Assembly: GCA_029204225.1 (NCBI GenBank)
Contig: CM055108.1
Location: 4,017,547-4,081,546, forward strand
DNA: 64,000 nt
Direction: 5' to 3'
Source of the DNA: Diphasiastrum complanatum
Taxonomy: Eukaryota > Streptophyta > Lycopodiopsida > Lycopodiales > Lycopodiaceae
This document shows positions 33,765 through 45,000 of this stretch, one piece after another. Positions within the stretch are counted from its first letter, which is position 1. Each line of letters opens with the position of its first letter. The notes below the pieces were generated by a model. It saw only the letters and a list, made by a program, of their open reading frames with translations. It ran no database searches and was not told the origin of the DNA. A program made the translations under genes and the position numbers.

Positions 33765-35616
33765 CAAAAAAGTATATTTGCGGCATCTTTCAAAGACTAT
33801 TTCCAATCCATCCAGGTGGTTTGTATCTGTACTATGAACTCCCAAGTCGTCCAAGTAAATTTCAAGAAATTTCTACAGATAATCTTTAAAGGCAAATTGC
33901 ATTACTCTTTGGAATGAACTTGGTGCATTACAGAGTCCAAACGACATTACTTTGTAAGCATAGGTGCCCCATTCTGTTGCAAAAGCAGTTTTGTGGCAAT
34001 CGGTAGGTGCAATATTAACCTGGTTGTAACCACTTATTCCATCCATGAAACTATAAGCTTCCGCTCCAGCAAGGCGATCCAAAATGCTTTTAGTAAAAGG
34101 TAACGGAAAGTGATCCTTTCGTGTCACTTTATTCAATGCTTTGAGATTCACACGAATTCGCACTTTCCCAATTTTCTTAGGAACAATGACAATCGGAGAA
34201 ATCCATTCAGTATGCTCGATCTCATAAATGAAATCGGAGTTAAGCAATCTTTGAAGTTCTTTCTTTATCAAATCTGCCACATTAGGATTACAGAGATAGA
34301 ACTTTGTAACCTTTGGTACTGCATCAGGTACTAAAGGTATGGTATGTTCAATGACTGATGTCGTAATACCCTTCAAATATTGATAAGTCCATGCAAAACA
34401 ATCTTGATACTTAATAAGTAGCAAACGGAGTGCTTGATACTGTTCAAGAGTAAGTTGTGATCCCACTTGTACAATCTTTTTTGGTTCTCCTAGTTCTGCA
34501 AGATTCATTGGCTGCGTCCTAGTTGGGCCATCGTAAACCTCTTTAGATTTCGGCATGTGTTCTCCAGGTTCACGATGTGCTTTAGATAACATGATAACCA
34601 CATCATCCAGTGTATAACATTTAAAATGCTCTGGCATATCATGTTGGACTACATTTGCTTGTTCTTTTTCGAAAGGACTTGTCTTGGATCTTCGTTTAGT
34701 CTTCTTAGGAGGAATTGATCGTGGAGGTGATGACTTCCGGGATGATAAATCTTTCTTCTCAGGTGAAGACTTCCTAGACGATGATGTCTTGCTGGAGATC
34801 CGACGAAGAATCATTTTTTACTTTTCCTTTGTTTTTATCCAATAGAGGTGGCACTTCCTTTAAATCAATCTTTTGAGGGGGATTTTCCCATTTCAGGACC
34901 GTATTATAATGTTGCTTTGCTTGTTTCTTCGTCATCGAACCTATCATCCTATCTCCCTTCAATATAACTGCTTTGGGCGATTTGATTGTTGGTTCATCAG
35001 GAACATTACGCACTCCAAATCTGGTCGGATCCATATGATGTAGAATCTGTTCATCCGTAAGTTCTGCATTGCCATCATAAATTAAGACATGGCTCATTGG
35101 TATGAGATCATCCTCAATTGGATCTGGTATAGGTTCCGTTGATATCCAGGCTACATTTAGCACATTTAGTGGAAACGTGATTGGCGTATCCAAAGTTCGA
35201 TCTAACAAGGAAATCTCGCTCATCTCTGATTGAATATCTTGTTGACACATATATCTTGTTGTACAATCAATTGTTGCAAGAGCTTCGTTCCAATTGACAG
35301 TATCTGTTTGAGAATCGTAGTGAACTCCCAATTTTTTCTCTGGTCGATCACAAGTGTGATCCGTTGTTAATGAATTGTCGTTCGCTTTTTGAACCACTGG
35401 CTTGATAGTCCAAGTCGTAGGATCAATTTTAACTACACGTTCACGATTTTCAAAAGTGATTTTGCCGGTACCCCAGTTATGAATTACTTGCGCAACTCGT
35501 AACCATGGACGTCCTAAGAGAACTCGGTAGACATTTGGTGCTTCTGGTAAGTCCATCACGACGAAAGTAATGATGAACTGTACTCCTGCAATCTTGACAG
35601 GTATATCTTCTACCAT
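33765..35616 (-). pseudogene. Ty3/gypsy protease C-terminus and reverse transcriptase, element 2, truncated
   Basis: On the minus strand, 35616-34774 continues the protease (YRVLLGRPWLRVAQVIHNW) and a linker. 34814-33873 encodes RT: DCFAWTYQYLKGI, the fingers HTEWISPIVIVPKKIGKVRI, the palm FMDGISGYNQVNIAPTDCHK, and FGLCNAPSSFQRVMQ. A TAG at 33870-33872 interrupts it, and the frame then gives the catalytic box IYLDDLG before ending at about 33765. The thumb, RNase H and integrase are missing, so this copy could not move by itself. RT type and DGGSG protease point to the non-chromodomain (Athila/Tat-like) side of plant gypsy. Confidence 0.82.
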
Positions 35617-35619
35617 TCC

Positions 35620-37749
35620 TCATGGACGAACCGTCGTTTGATCAACTAGCTTAATAGAAAAAGTAGCAGGCTTAATCTTTGTCAGGCCCCATTTTGTACA
35701 TAGCTTTGTAGAAATCAGGTTAACTCCTGAACCGCCGTCTATCACGGCTGCTTCTTTAGAAAATTGTCTATGTTGTATTGGTAGAGTGATATTCTTTTGT
35801 TCACTTTCCCAAGCTGCTCCAACATGTAGTACATCGTTAGATTCTTTAAATCCAGCACAAAAGAGCGGCTCATGATGGTCTTCTGATTCTTCTTGAGCTA
35901 ACTTTTGCGCTAAGACTTCTTTTGCTTTTGGCACCAACTTTAGGAGCTCTCCCAATGAAATATTGATCTTGCTAGACAAAATATTCATGAGTAATTTTGT
36001 ATGCGGTGCTTCCAGTTCCGTCATCTTGAAGGGTTCTTCGTGATGATGTAATTGATCATTCATATCCGTACATAAATTTCTTGAAGGCTGCAATGGTGAA
36101 GACCAAACTTCAGCTGTTACTTTAGCAGCTTCAAGTTCCTCTTCTTCTTGCAGATGTTTAATCCACTGTCTCATATCCTGATATCTTCCTTTTTCTGCAT
36201 TAAGATTTGGATAAACTTCCGATGCTGTTGGTGTATCGCTCAATGGTATAGAATCAGCAGGTACCGAATCCACTACTGGTTCTTTTTGCTTTTGTGCTCT
36301 GGTGACCATCAAGGGTGCACTTGGTTTATTATGAGCTACCGATCCTTGCTTGATTGTTATCAAATTTACAGGTGTTGTAGCTGGTGGTGGCTTCGGTCTT
36401 GCTGGACAGTCTTTAAAGCAATGCCCATATCCACAGTCACAACAAAATGGTACAAATTTCTCTTTATTTGGGCATTCTGCAACTCTGTGATTTTCTCCAC
36501 ATGCAAAGCATCCAAGTGGTGCTCTGGCCCCAATTTCTCGAGGCTTGTTGTTGAGCGGCAACATAAATGGCATAATGTTCTGAAGATCCACCTTCCTGAT
36601 CATTACCATAGCTCCATTGCTCAACACTTCTATAAGGTTCTGGTTCCATCAAATTGGTAGGAGGAGCGGAGTGCTTTGGTGGGGCAGGCAAGGCTAGACG
36701 CTCCGAGTATCCAAGAGTAGATTGTCGTAGTCTTGCTGTTGGATTGTCTCCATACTGTGGATCTCGATATCTCATATGGGCATACCGTTGCTGAATCATC
36801 CGAGGGTTGAATTTGCAAAAGGCAGTCTCATGGTCAGTTGAATTACACAGATGGCAAACACTAATTTCCATTCGTTTTTTCAATTGAGGACACTCGTTCA
36901 CTGTGTGATTTCCTGTACAAATAGAACACCAGACATTTTCCCTGGTAGGAAAAGTCTTTGAAAACTTCTCAGGTTCTTTGTTCGCTTCTCCGTGGAAATT
37001 TTCCAATGCTTTGATCTTCTCATCAAATTGCAACTGCAACTTTTCCATCTGTTTCTGCTGGGTCTTCCCAAGTTTTTCAAACTCATTGAGCATCATTTCT
37101 GCAGTAGCATTGGCATTCGTTGATGCAATAGTGGTGGATGTCGTAGTAGTCTGCCCTGCTGTATAAGGCAACATACTGACATTCGACTCATCATCTGAAT
37201 CTTCATCCGCCTCCCGAATTGCATCGTCATCACATTTTGCAAAAGTGCGTACTCATTATGGCGTTTCAGTTCACATCTGATCCGTTTAGGTAGACCTGAC
37301 AAAAACCACATAATCATGGCATTTTCATTAATCAGCTCAGGCTCACATTCAGATCTAAGACGTTTCACCCTTTCGATGTAATCTCAAACCATTTGTCGCT
37401 TTCCCATTTTAATTTTACTTAAAAGTAGGAAAGGGTATTCCATAAACTTCCGCGGTTTGAACCGTGTGATAAGGGCACGTTTAACAACCTCCCAATCTGT
37501 ACGCTCAGTTTCATCTTGGTTATAGTACCAATCTTGTGCTACGCCTGTTAAGGCCATAGGAAACAGCTTAAGTTTATCTTGAGGATAAATCTCACCATAG
37601 ACCTCACAGGATTCAACATAGATATGAAGAAATCGAACTGGATCTGTTAATCCATTATATTTGGGTAGATCCAATCGGGGTGCTCTTCTAACAATAATTG
37701 GATTGACCTCCTGTGGAGCACCTCCATGAGCAGCTCCAGGGGCAGCCAT
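35620..37749 (-). pseudogene. Ty3/gypsy gag with four zinc knuckles plus protease start, element 2
   Basis: The minus strand starts at 37749 with a short Ala/Gly leader, then RLDLPKYNGLTDPVRFLHIY, KLKLFPMALTGVAQDWYY and ALITRFKPRKFM (Retrotrans_gag). A TGA at 37384 and a frameshift near 37200 break the frame. Then come a helix (MEKLQLQFDEKIKALENFHG) and knuckles CSICTGNHTVNEC, CHLCNSTDHETAFC, CFACGENHRVAEC and CCDCGYGHCFKDC. The frame shifts again near 36600. The protease begins with AAVIDGGSGVNLIS near 35745 (D-G-G/S-G active site). Four knuckles instead of one or two is unusual. Confidence 0.8.
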
Positions 37750-38250
37750 TTAGATCAAATTGATAATGTGATTGGATATAGATTTTTCCAAAAACTATCT
37801 CAGATTAGATCTGCTAGCACTATTCCACTTTTCAAGAATCTGATTCTATATGATGAAAAACTACCCAAAATTCGATCAATCAATACTTCTCAAAAATGAT
37901 AAATCTCTCATAGTCCAATTCAGAATATATCAGATCTGATCCAAATTTTGACAGAGACTTAATCTCGAAAATCAAAAACTAAAAATAGGACTGGCGAAGG
38001 TTATCTATGCGAAGGTTGGCTCGACGAAGGTTCAACAGTGCTATAAAAACTCTCAACACTTTTCTGGCAATTTCTTGGAAAACAATCTTCACCGATTTCT
38101 CAGATGGAAGATCTGACACGGATAAAACTATGGACAACTGGACGAAGGTTTCTGACACAAGAAAATACAATTTTTGTGATCTGGAGAGGGTAAAAATTGT
38201 GTACCTGGTGAAGATTTCATCCCCTTTGTCTTGGAAACATATGGATGTCT
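37750..38250 (-). promoter_or_regulatory. gag leader of gypsy element 2 with iterated AACCTTCGYC motif
   Basis: On the minus strand, AACCTTCG occurs at about 38148, 38030, 38014 and 37997 in the 230 bp upstream of an AT-rich stretch leading to the gag ATG (37749). The related sequence GTTTTTATAGCACTGTTGAACC recalls the ORF3 leader. I could not find a PBS or 5' LTR; the element seems truncated at about 38250. Confidence 0.45.
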
Positions 38251-38761
38251 TCATATTAAATTTAATGATTATTGTCTTTATGTGCGGAGTTGTTGGTGAA
38301 ACGTCAGGGACAAAGCATTACGTTACCATCTGTCATTGTTTCTTTCTACCGTCACCGTATTTCTATTGCATTACAACATTCACAGAGGCTTTCAATTCTT
38401 CGTCGAGCTCAATTTGTAGGAGGGGCTGCTCAAAGCTTCCTGCATTACCTATTAGTGGGACTATTTTTGTTAGTGATTTACGTCAAGCAGTTGGTTTTAA
38501 GTAATTAATTTATTATTTAAAGTTTTTCTAAGCTTTTGATTAACTTCATTCATTTTTGCGGATCATTCTATATACTTTAATCTTTTTGTATGTTCACGGT
38601 TTTCCTTCATTTACTAATAAAAGCAGGGATAATTATTTACCACTCTCCAGGTTTAAAAAGGCTCTAAATTTGTAATAGGCCACCCATTCCAATGTAATCC
38701 TTTTAAATTTTCTTTAGCTTTGTGAGCCATTTAGTTCTGCTCTCTTTTACCCGCGCTTATT

Positions 38762-38764
<3 letters not shown>
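38251..38764 (+). promoter_or_regulatory. upstream region of PRIM2 with possible TATA box
   Basis: TATATACTTT at 38569 could serve as a TATA box for PRIM2, about 280 bp before the ATG. A 230 bp open stretch (38272-38508) is probably chance; I recognise nothing in it. Confidence 0.35.

Positions 38765-38804
<40 letters not shown>
38765..38804. repeat. (GA)20 in the probable 5' UTR of PRIM2
   Basis: GA dinucleotides 50 bp before the start codon. GA-rich leaders are common in plant genes and are bound by BPC-type factors; here only the sequence is seen. Confidence 0.9.
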
Positions 38805-38808
<4 letters not shown>

Positions 38809-38853
38809 CAGCACAGCAGCAAGAACAGATCGTAGGAAGGAGGAAGGGAAGGA

Positions 38854-39019
38854 ATGGATTTCAGAGTTGCCACAAGCAAGCGCCTATCAGGAGATGGGGG
38901 CCCGCTGGGCGGCTCCATTGTCGCAGACACTGGAAGCAGGCTTTCGCTTTACGAGACTGCGCCCAACGTGGAGGTGTCCCTTGAAGAATTCGAGCAGTTT
39001 GCCCTCGACCGCCTTCGAG
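38854..39019 (+). CDS. PRIM2: PRIM2 exon 1
   Basis: ATG at 38854 in the context GGAATGGATT. Encodes residues 1-55 and the first base of codon 56, ending ...EEFEQFALDRLR before CGAG|GTACTC. An in-frame Met further upstream is absent after the GA tract. Confidence 0.92.
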
Positions 39020-42000
39020 GTACTCTGCTACTTTTCCTCAATGTGACTTTCTTCACTTCTTTTTTATGCCATTTCGTGTTTTCCGTTTGCATTCCTCAAA
39101 TTTTAGGCTGGTATTTGGCAGAAATTGTGGGTTTTCTTTTTGCCTTTTTCAAATTTATGTTGGAAATCAACAACTATGGTGGTTTTACTTTTGCATTTTT
39201 CAAAGGTTGGCAATCACAGAAATGCTGGGTGTTCTTTTGCATTTTCGAATTCATGCTTGGAATCAACAGAAATTTCTTATGAACAAACTAATATCTAGAT
39301 TATACAGGTCTGAGATTAGACCTGTTGGCTGAAGGTGTATGTTATCCTTGAAAATTGCTAACTGGATGCTCAGAGCCTTCTGCAGAAAAGGCCAGGAGTT
39401 GACGGTGCAAGGTCGTGGCAATCAATAGTTGGTTGTGGACATGGGCCCTTTCACAATCATGTGATATCATTGACCAATGAAATACAAAGAAAAGAATTAG
39501 CACTTGGGATTATTGGTGGTCTTAAATGAGCTATGCACGACCATTTTGTTCCAATATGTTTTGCCTCCACTGTTCATAAATAATGTTTGGTTGGGTGGCT
39601 TTTACCAAAGTCGATTATAGAAGAATGTTTAAAGAGACTCAGACAAAGCCATAAGTGGCATTCATAAAGATGTTGGACAAAATGATCATTTTAGCCATTT
39701 CTTTGGTCTCTCCATCTTTTATTTCTTGTCTATCCTCATTTGTGCAGTTGATTGGAGTCCAACTGCTGATCTAAAGCAAATGAGAGGAAGTCTTTACCAA
39801 CGTATGTACTATTAAACGCCCCTTTATTTTTTCTCACCAATCAAAGCTCTACTAAGCTATTGGAAATCCCAATCCTTGTATATAAGCCTTAAAAGGGTCT
39901 AAGAAGTCCATGTTTGGAGTCCAATTGACCTTTTTGACGGAGTCCAATTGCATTATGGGGGGCCTTTTTTGGAGGTTTTAGTGTTTTTTGTCTGTTTCTT
40001 TTGCTTGGTCTTAGCCATCTTAGGGTTCAGGGTTTTGCTTGATAGGGTTCAGGGTTGGCATCCCCAGTTTCATTGCATTGTGTGGGAGCGCATATCCACT
40101 TATCCAAGATCGGTTTTCTTTGATCGAACGGTAACTCATTTGTCTTTTCTTGCACTTCTTCCGTACTTCCTATTTCCCATACCATCTCACACCAGGCCTG
40201 CTGGAGATATGCCTGAGCTATGGGGTGAGGTAGACCAAGACCCCGAGTTCGTTAGGTCTGACATCTGGTTTGGGACATGTTGATGGACCTGTAGGTTTTG
40301 TCATGCTCCTTAGGCTGAAAGGCCATCTCCTTAGTGCTGTCAAGGGTGATGGCAAACGCTTGGGCTTCCTCCCTTGCCCACACATGCCTGCTCAGGGGCG
40401 TTGTAGGCTCATTGACATATACGGAGCACGATTGACGCAGGCCGGTATGTCACTAGATCTTGATGTATATGCAATAGTGTCATCCACCCCACGGGATCCA
40501 CTAGCTCCTCGTCCACCACCACCATGTCCTCCTCAGCCTCCTGTTCCTGCTCCCCCCCCGCAGCCTGATGCACATCCACCACTCGTTCCTCGGCCCAATG
40601 CACCATGTCCTACCACACCACTACAACCCATTGCACCACGTCCCGCCCCTCCTCTTGCTGCATCTATTCTAGTGGGTGCATTTCCACAGCGTCCTCCTGC
40701 AGTCACTCAAATGACTCTCCCAGTGCAGACATTACGAATTCTTCGCTCTGAGTCGGCACCGGATGGTCTCTCACAGGACACCCAGGACATACCATCCACT
40801 TTCCCCACACATCAGGATGATTTGGACTCTGATAATGAGGATGGTGATGATAGACAACATGGTGAGGTTGGTTCTTCTGGATCTTCTTCACCACCATCTC
40901 AGCAGCCTGCCCGCCAGCATCTAAGTTTTGCCATTTCACACAACTAACTTCTAAGTACCACTTATGCATTAGACTAGTCACTATGATGGCAAATGCTGGC
41001 TCCTGAGTGCACACAATAAGTGATAATAGGTGTGAAGACATACTTAGGACTCCAGACTTGCAAGCTACAACTTATTGCTTAATATAGTCAAGAACCAAGA
41101 CTAAATGCATATGACATCATTTGAATTACCTTAATTCATTTCACATAAATCTACCATGAAAAAAATCGCTTACAAGTTTATGTTAAGAAAATTCAAATCC
41201 AAATATCACCATAATACATATTCAATAAACAAATCTATAATAGGTACAGTTACGAATAGAGCCACAGCTGATCTAGAGCTAAGCTATGAAAGCATCACAT
41301 AAGCAAGACTTAACCCTAGAAAGCAGGAAAGAGAGAGATTAAGGAGGCTAAAGAGAGAGATCAATATCATCAGCTGAATGACAAATGACACAGTTTCCCT
41401 ACTTATAGCCAAGAGGAAGCCCTAAAAGGAAGCTTCTAGTGGCTAGGGCCCAACTGGGAGGGATAATAGTGCGCCCTCCAAGAAGGCCCCCACTCTCCAG
41501 TAATATGTCCAAATGGTTTAATAATGAATAATAAGGCCAAAAGCCAATCATATAGTCTGAATGTCACTAATGAATAAAAAAGGGCCCAAGGCATGCTTAC
41601 GCATAAAGTAAAGTAATTGTAAATGTAAATGTAAATGGACGCGGCGAATGTAATGAGCCGAGTCCATAACTCTCCCCGACACAAAAAAAGGACCCAACTC
41701 CCGAAAAGATAACCGGATCAAGTAGCAACAAGCCCTGGTGCATCAACAGCTAGAGGAACATCTGATGTAGAGGAATCAACAAGTGTAGCAAGAGCACGAG
41801 CCTGATTCGCAAGTAATGGTGTATGATAAAAGACATCAATAGGCTCCCATGTGGCCTCCTCAATAGGACGACCATCCCACTGGACCAAAAACTGAATTTG
41901 TCGGCGGCGTCGACTATGGTATAGACGGACCTGTAATATAGCAGCAGGTAAAAATGGAAATAACTCTGGAGCAGTAGGAAACTCAGCATGACAAGGAGCG

Positions 42001-45000
42001 TCATCCTCAATAGCAGCACGTAATAAACTGACATGGAATACAGCACAGGCGCGTGTGGAGGCAGGAAGCTGTAAGCGATATGTAACTGGACTAAGAACCT
42101 CTACAATGCGATAAGGCCCATAATAACGTGGTGCAAGCTTCTCAGTAGAAGCATGGCCCTGGACAAAACGATGACGTGCAAACCATAAGCGTAAATAAAC
42201 CATATCTCCAAGTTGAAACTCAACATGGCGGCGGTGACGATCAACTGAGGTCTTATAACGCTGTTGAACATGCTGTAAATGAGAACTGGCCCGGGTAGTA
42301 AGCTCTCGAGCACCTGACAGAAAAGATGCAAGTGTAACAGGTGTATCCTCAGGAGGAAGAGGAATGCCAGGTAAAAGAGGTGCATAGCCATGAGATAATA
42401 AAAATGGTGAGACACCTGTGCTGGTACTAACAGAGCTATTATAGCTATACTCTGCTAAACATAAATGCTGATCCCAATCCTTCCCTGAAGGAGTAACAAA
42501 ATGGCGTAAATAATCCTCAAGGATCCTGTTAAGGACCTCAGACTGCCCATCAGAAGTAGAATGGTAAGCAGAACCCATAAAAAGCTGAACATCCAAAATA
42601 CGCATAAGCTCTGTCCAGAATATAGATGTAAACTTACTATCCCGATCAGAAAGGATAGTACGAGGAAATCCATGCAGGCGGAAAATCTCTGATAGGAACA
42701 AACGTGCACACTGCTCTACTGTGATAGTACTGCGAACTGGGATAAAATGTGCCTGTTTCGAGAACCTGTCAACTACCACCATACATGAATCGTGACCACG
42801 CTGGGTATGGGGAAGGCCAAGGATAAAGTCCATAGATATATCAGTCCACTGGCGATGAGGAATAGGTCAACTTTGGAGCAAACCAGCAAATTTAGCACGG
42901 GAGTACTTATTACGAAGACAGAAAGGGCAAGTACGAATAAGTACAACAAGCTCAGATCGAAGAGAGGGCCAATAGAAATGGTCTTTGAGACGAGCATAAG
43001 ACTTCTGAAAACCAAAGTGACCCCCAACAGGAGAGGAATGAGCATCCGACAACAACTGGGAACGGATACCCAAAGAACTAGGGATACAAAGAGAATCATA
43101 ATGATAAAGACGATTGTCAATAATGGAGTAAACCTGATGAGGACTGGACGAAACAGGTGGGGCAGAACTATAAACATCACGAAAATCAGAACATGTAAGG
43201 TATGCTGCAGGTAGGGCATCAAACCATGGAGGAATAGTAGAAACGAGTGTATTTAACAAAGCTGGAAGACGAGATAATGCATCAGCAGCAGTGTTAGCAC
43301 GACCAGGACGATACAATATGGAGAAATTAAAACACTGTAAAAACTGCAACCAACGAAATTGACGATCACTAAGGTCACGTTGAGAAAACAGATAACGGAA
43401 AGACTGGTGATCAGTAATAATGTCAAATGGGACCCGATACAGATAATGACGCCACTTCTTAAGAGCATAGATAATAGCAAGAAGCTCTTTCTCATGCACA
43501 GAATAACGTTGCTCATAAGAGTGAAGACGACGCGACTCATAAGCAATAATACATTGTGACTGGCGAAGTAAAGCACCCAAACCAACATTACTAGCATCAG
43601 TCTCAACAAGAAACTTTTGATCAAACTGTGGTAAACACATAACGGCAACATCAACAACAGCACGACGAAGAGTATCAAACGCTATCTGACAATCAGGAGT
43701 CCAAAGAAAACTACTAGACTTCTTCAAAAGTGCATGAAGAGGAGCTGCGATAGTGGCAAAATGAGGAACTGGACGACGAAGGTGAGTGGCTAACCCAAGA
43801 AACATACGAACATGATGAATGTCAGTAGGTATAGGCCAATCCTGGATGGCCTGAACCTTATGAGGGTCCAGACGAATGTGACCATTACAAATAAGAAAAC
43901 CAAGAAACTCGATCTCAAAAACAACAAAAGAACATTTGGACAACTTAGCAAATAACTGGTGGTGTACAAGTAACTGAAAGACAGAGGAAAGATGGGCAAC
44001 ATGCTCAGCAAGAGACTGACTAAAAATAAGAATATCATCAAAATAAACCAAGACACAATGACCAAGAAGCGGACGCAAGACGTTATTCATCACATTCTGG
44101 AACGTAGGAGGGCCATTAGTAACACCAAAAGGAAGCACACGAAATTCATATAAACACCTTTGTATTGATTACCGTGCTTTAAATAAGTTGACTATTCGTA
44201 ATCAGTACCCTGTTCCACACATGGATGACCTCTTTGACCAGCTCGGTACCTCTAAAATCTTTTTCAAGATAGACCTTCGTTCTTGATATTACCAAATCAG
44301 GATGCACCCTTCTGACGAACATAAGACTGCTTTCCGTACCATCTTTCTTATTAATAAGGAGAACAGGAGCACCAAAAGGGCTGTGACTAGGAACAATGAG
44401 ACCCTGATCTAACAAGGCAGTAATATGGAGCTCAAGCTCATCACGCTCAGATCGAGACATACGATAAGGGGGACAGGAAGGAGGAGCAGAACCAGGACGC
44501 AAGTCAATATGATGGTTCACATCACGTAATGGTAGTAGCGTCGTAGGTTCTGAAAAGACAAAAGCATACTGATGTAATAAGTCAGAAATCACCCGAGGAA
44601 CAACTGCTAGTGTAGAAACTGGAGGAACTGGTACTGCCCGCTGAACACATAATAAGGCAGCACAATGAGCCTTCGGCAGGCTGCGAATAAACTGCTTCCC
44701 AGTAATCAACTGGAAGTCTCCCTGAGAATCAATGCCAACAAGTGAGTGTGTAACTGCATCATGTACAAATGTCAATGTCTGCTGTGTCAAGTCCAGTGTA
44801 ACGGCTCCAAGAGATGCAAACCAATCAGCACCAAGGATAAGATCATAACGCTCCATAGGGATAATGTAAAGATCTGCCTGTCCAGAGAAATCTCCAATGC
44901 GGTATGGTAAACGCTGAAACATCTGAGAACTAGGAAAAGAATGAGAACTGGCAACCTCAACTGTGAGAGGTTGGGAAGCAGGAACAGGTGAAGCACGGAT

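Noticed and set aside
37979-38508. Overlapping frames upstream of PRIM2 as a possible gene
   Set aside because: No recognisable domain on either strand; the region is the end of a retroelement leader plus the promoter region of PRIM2.
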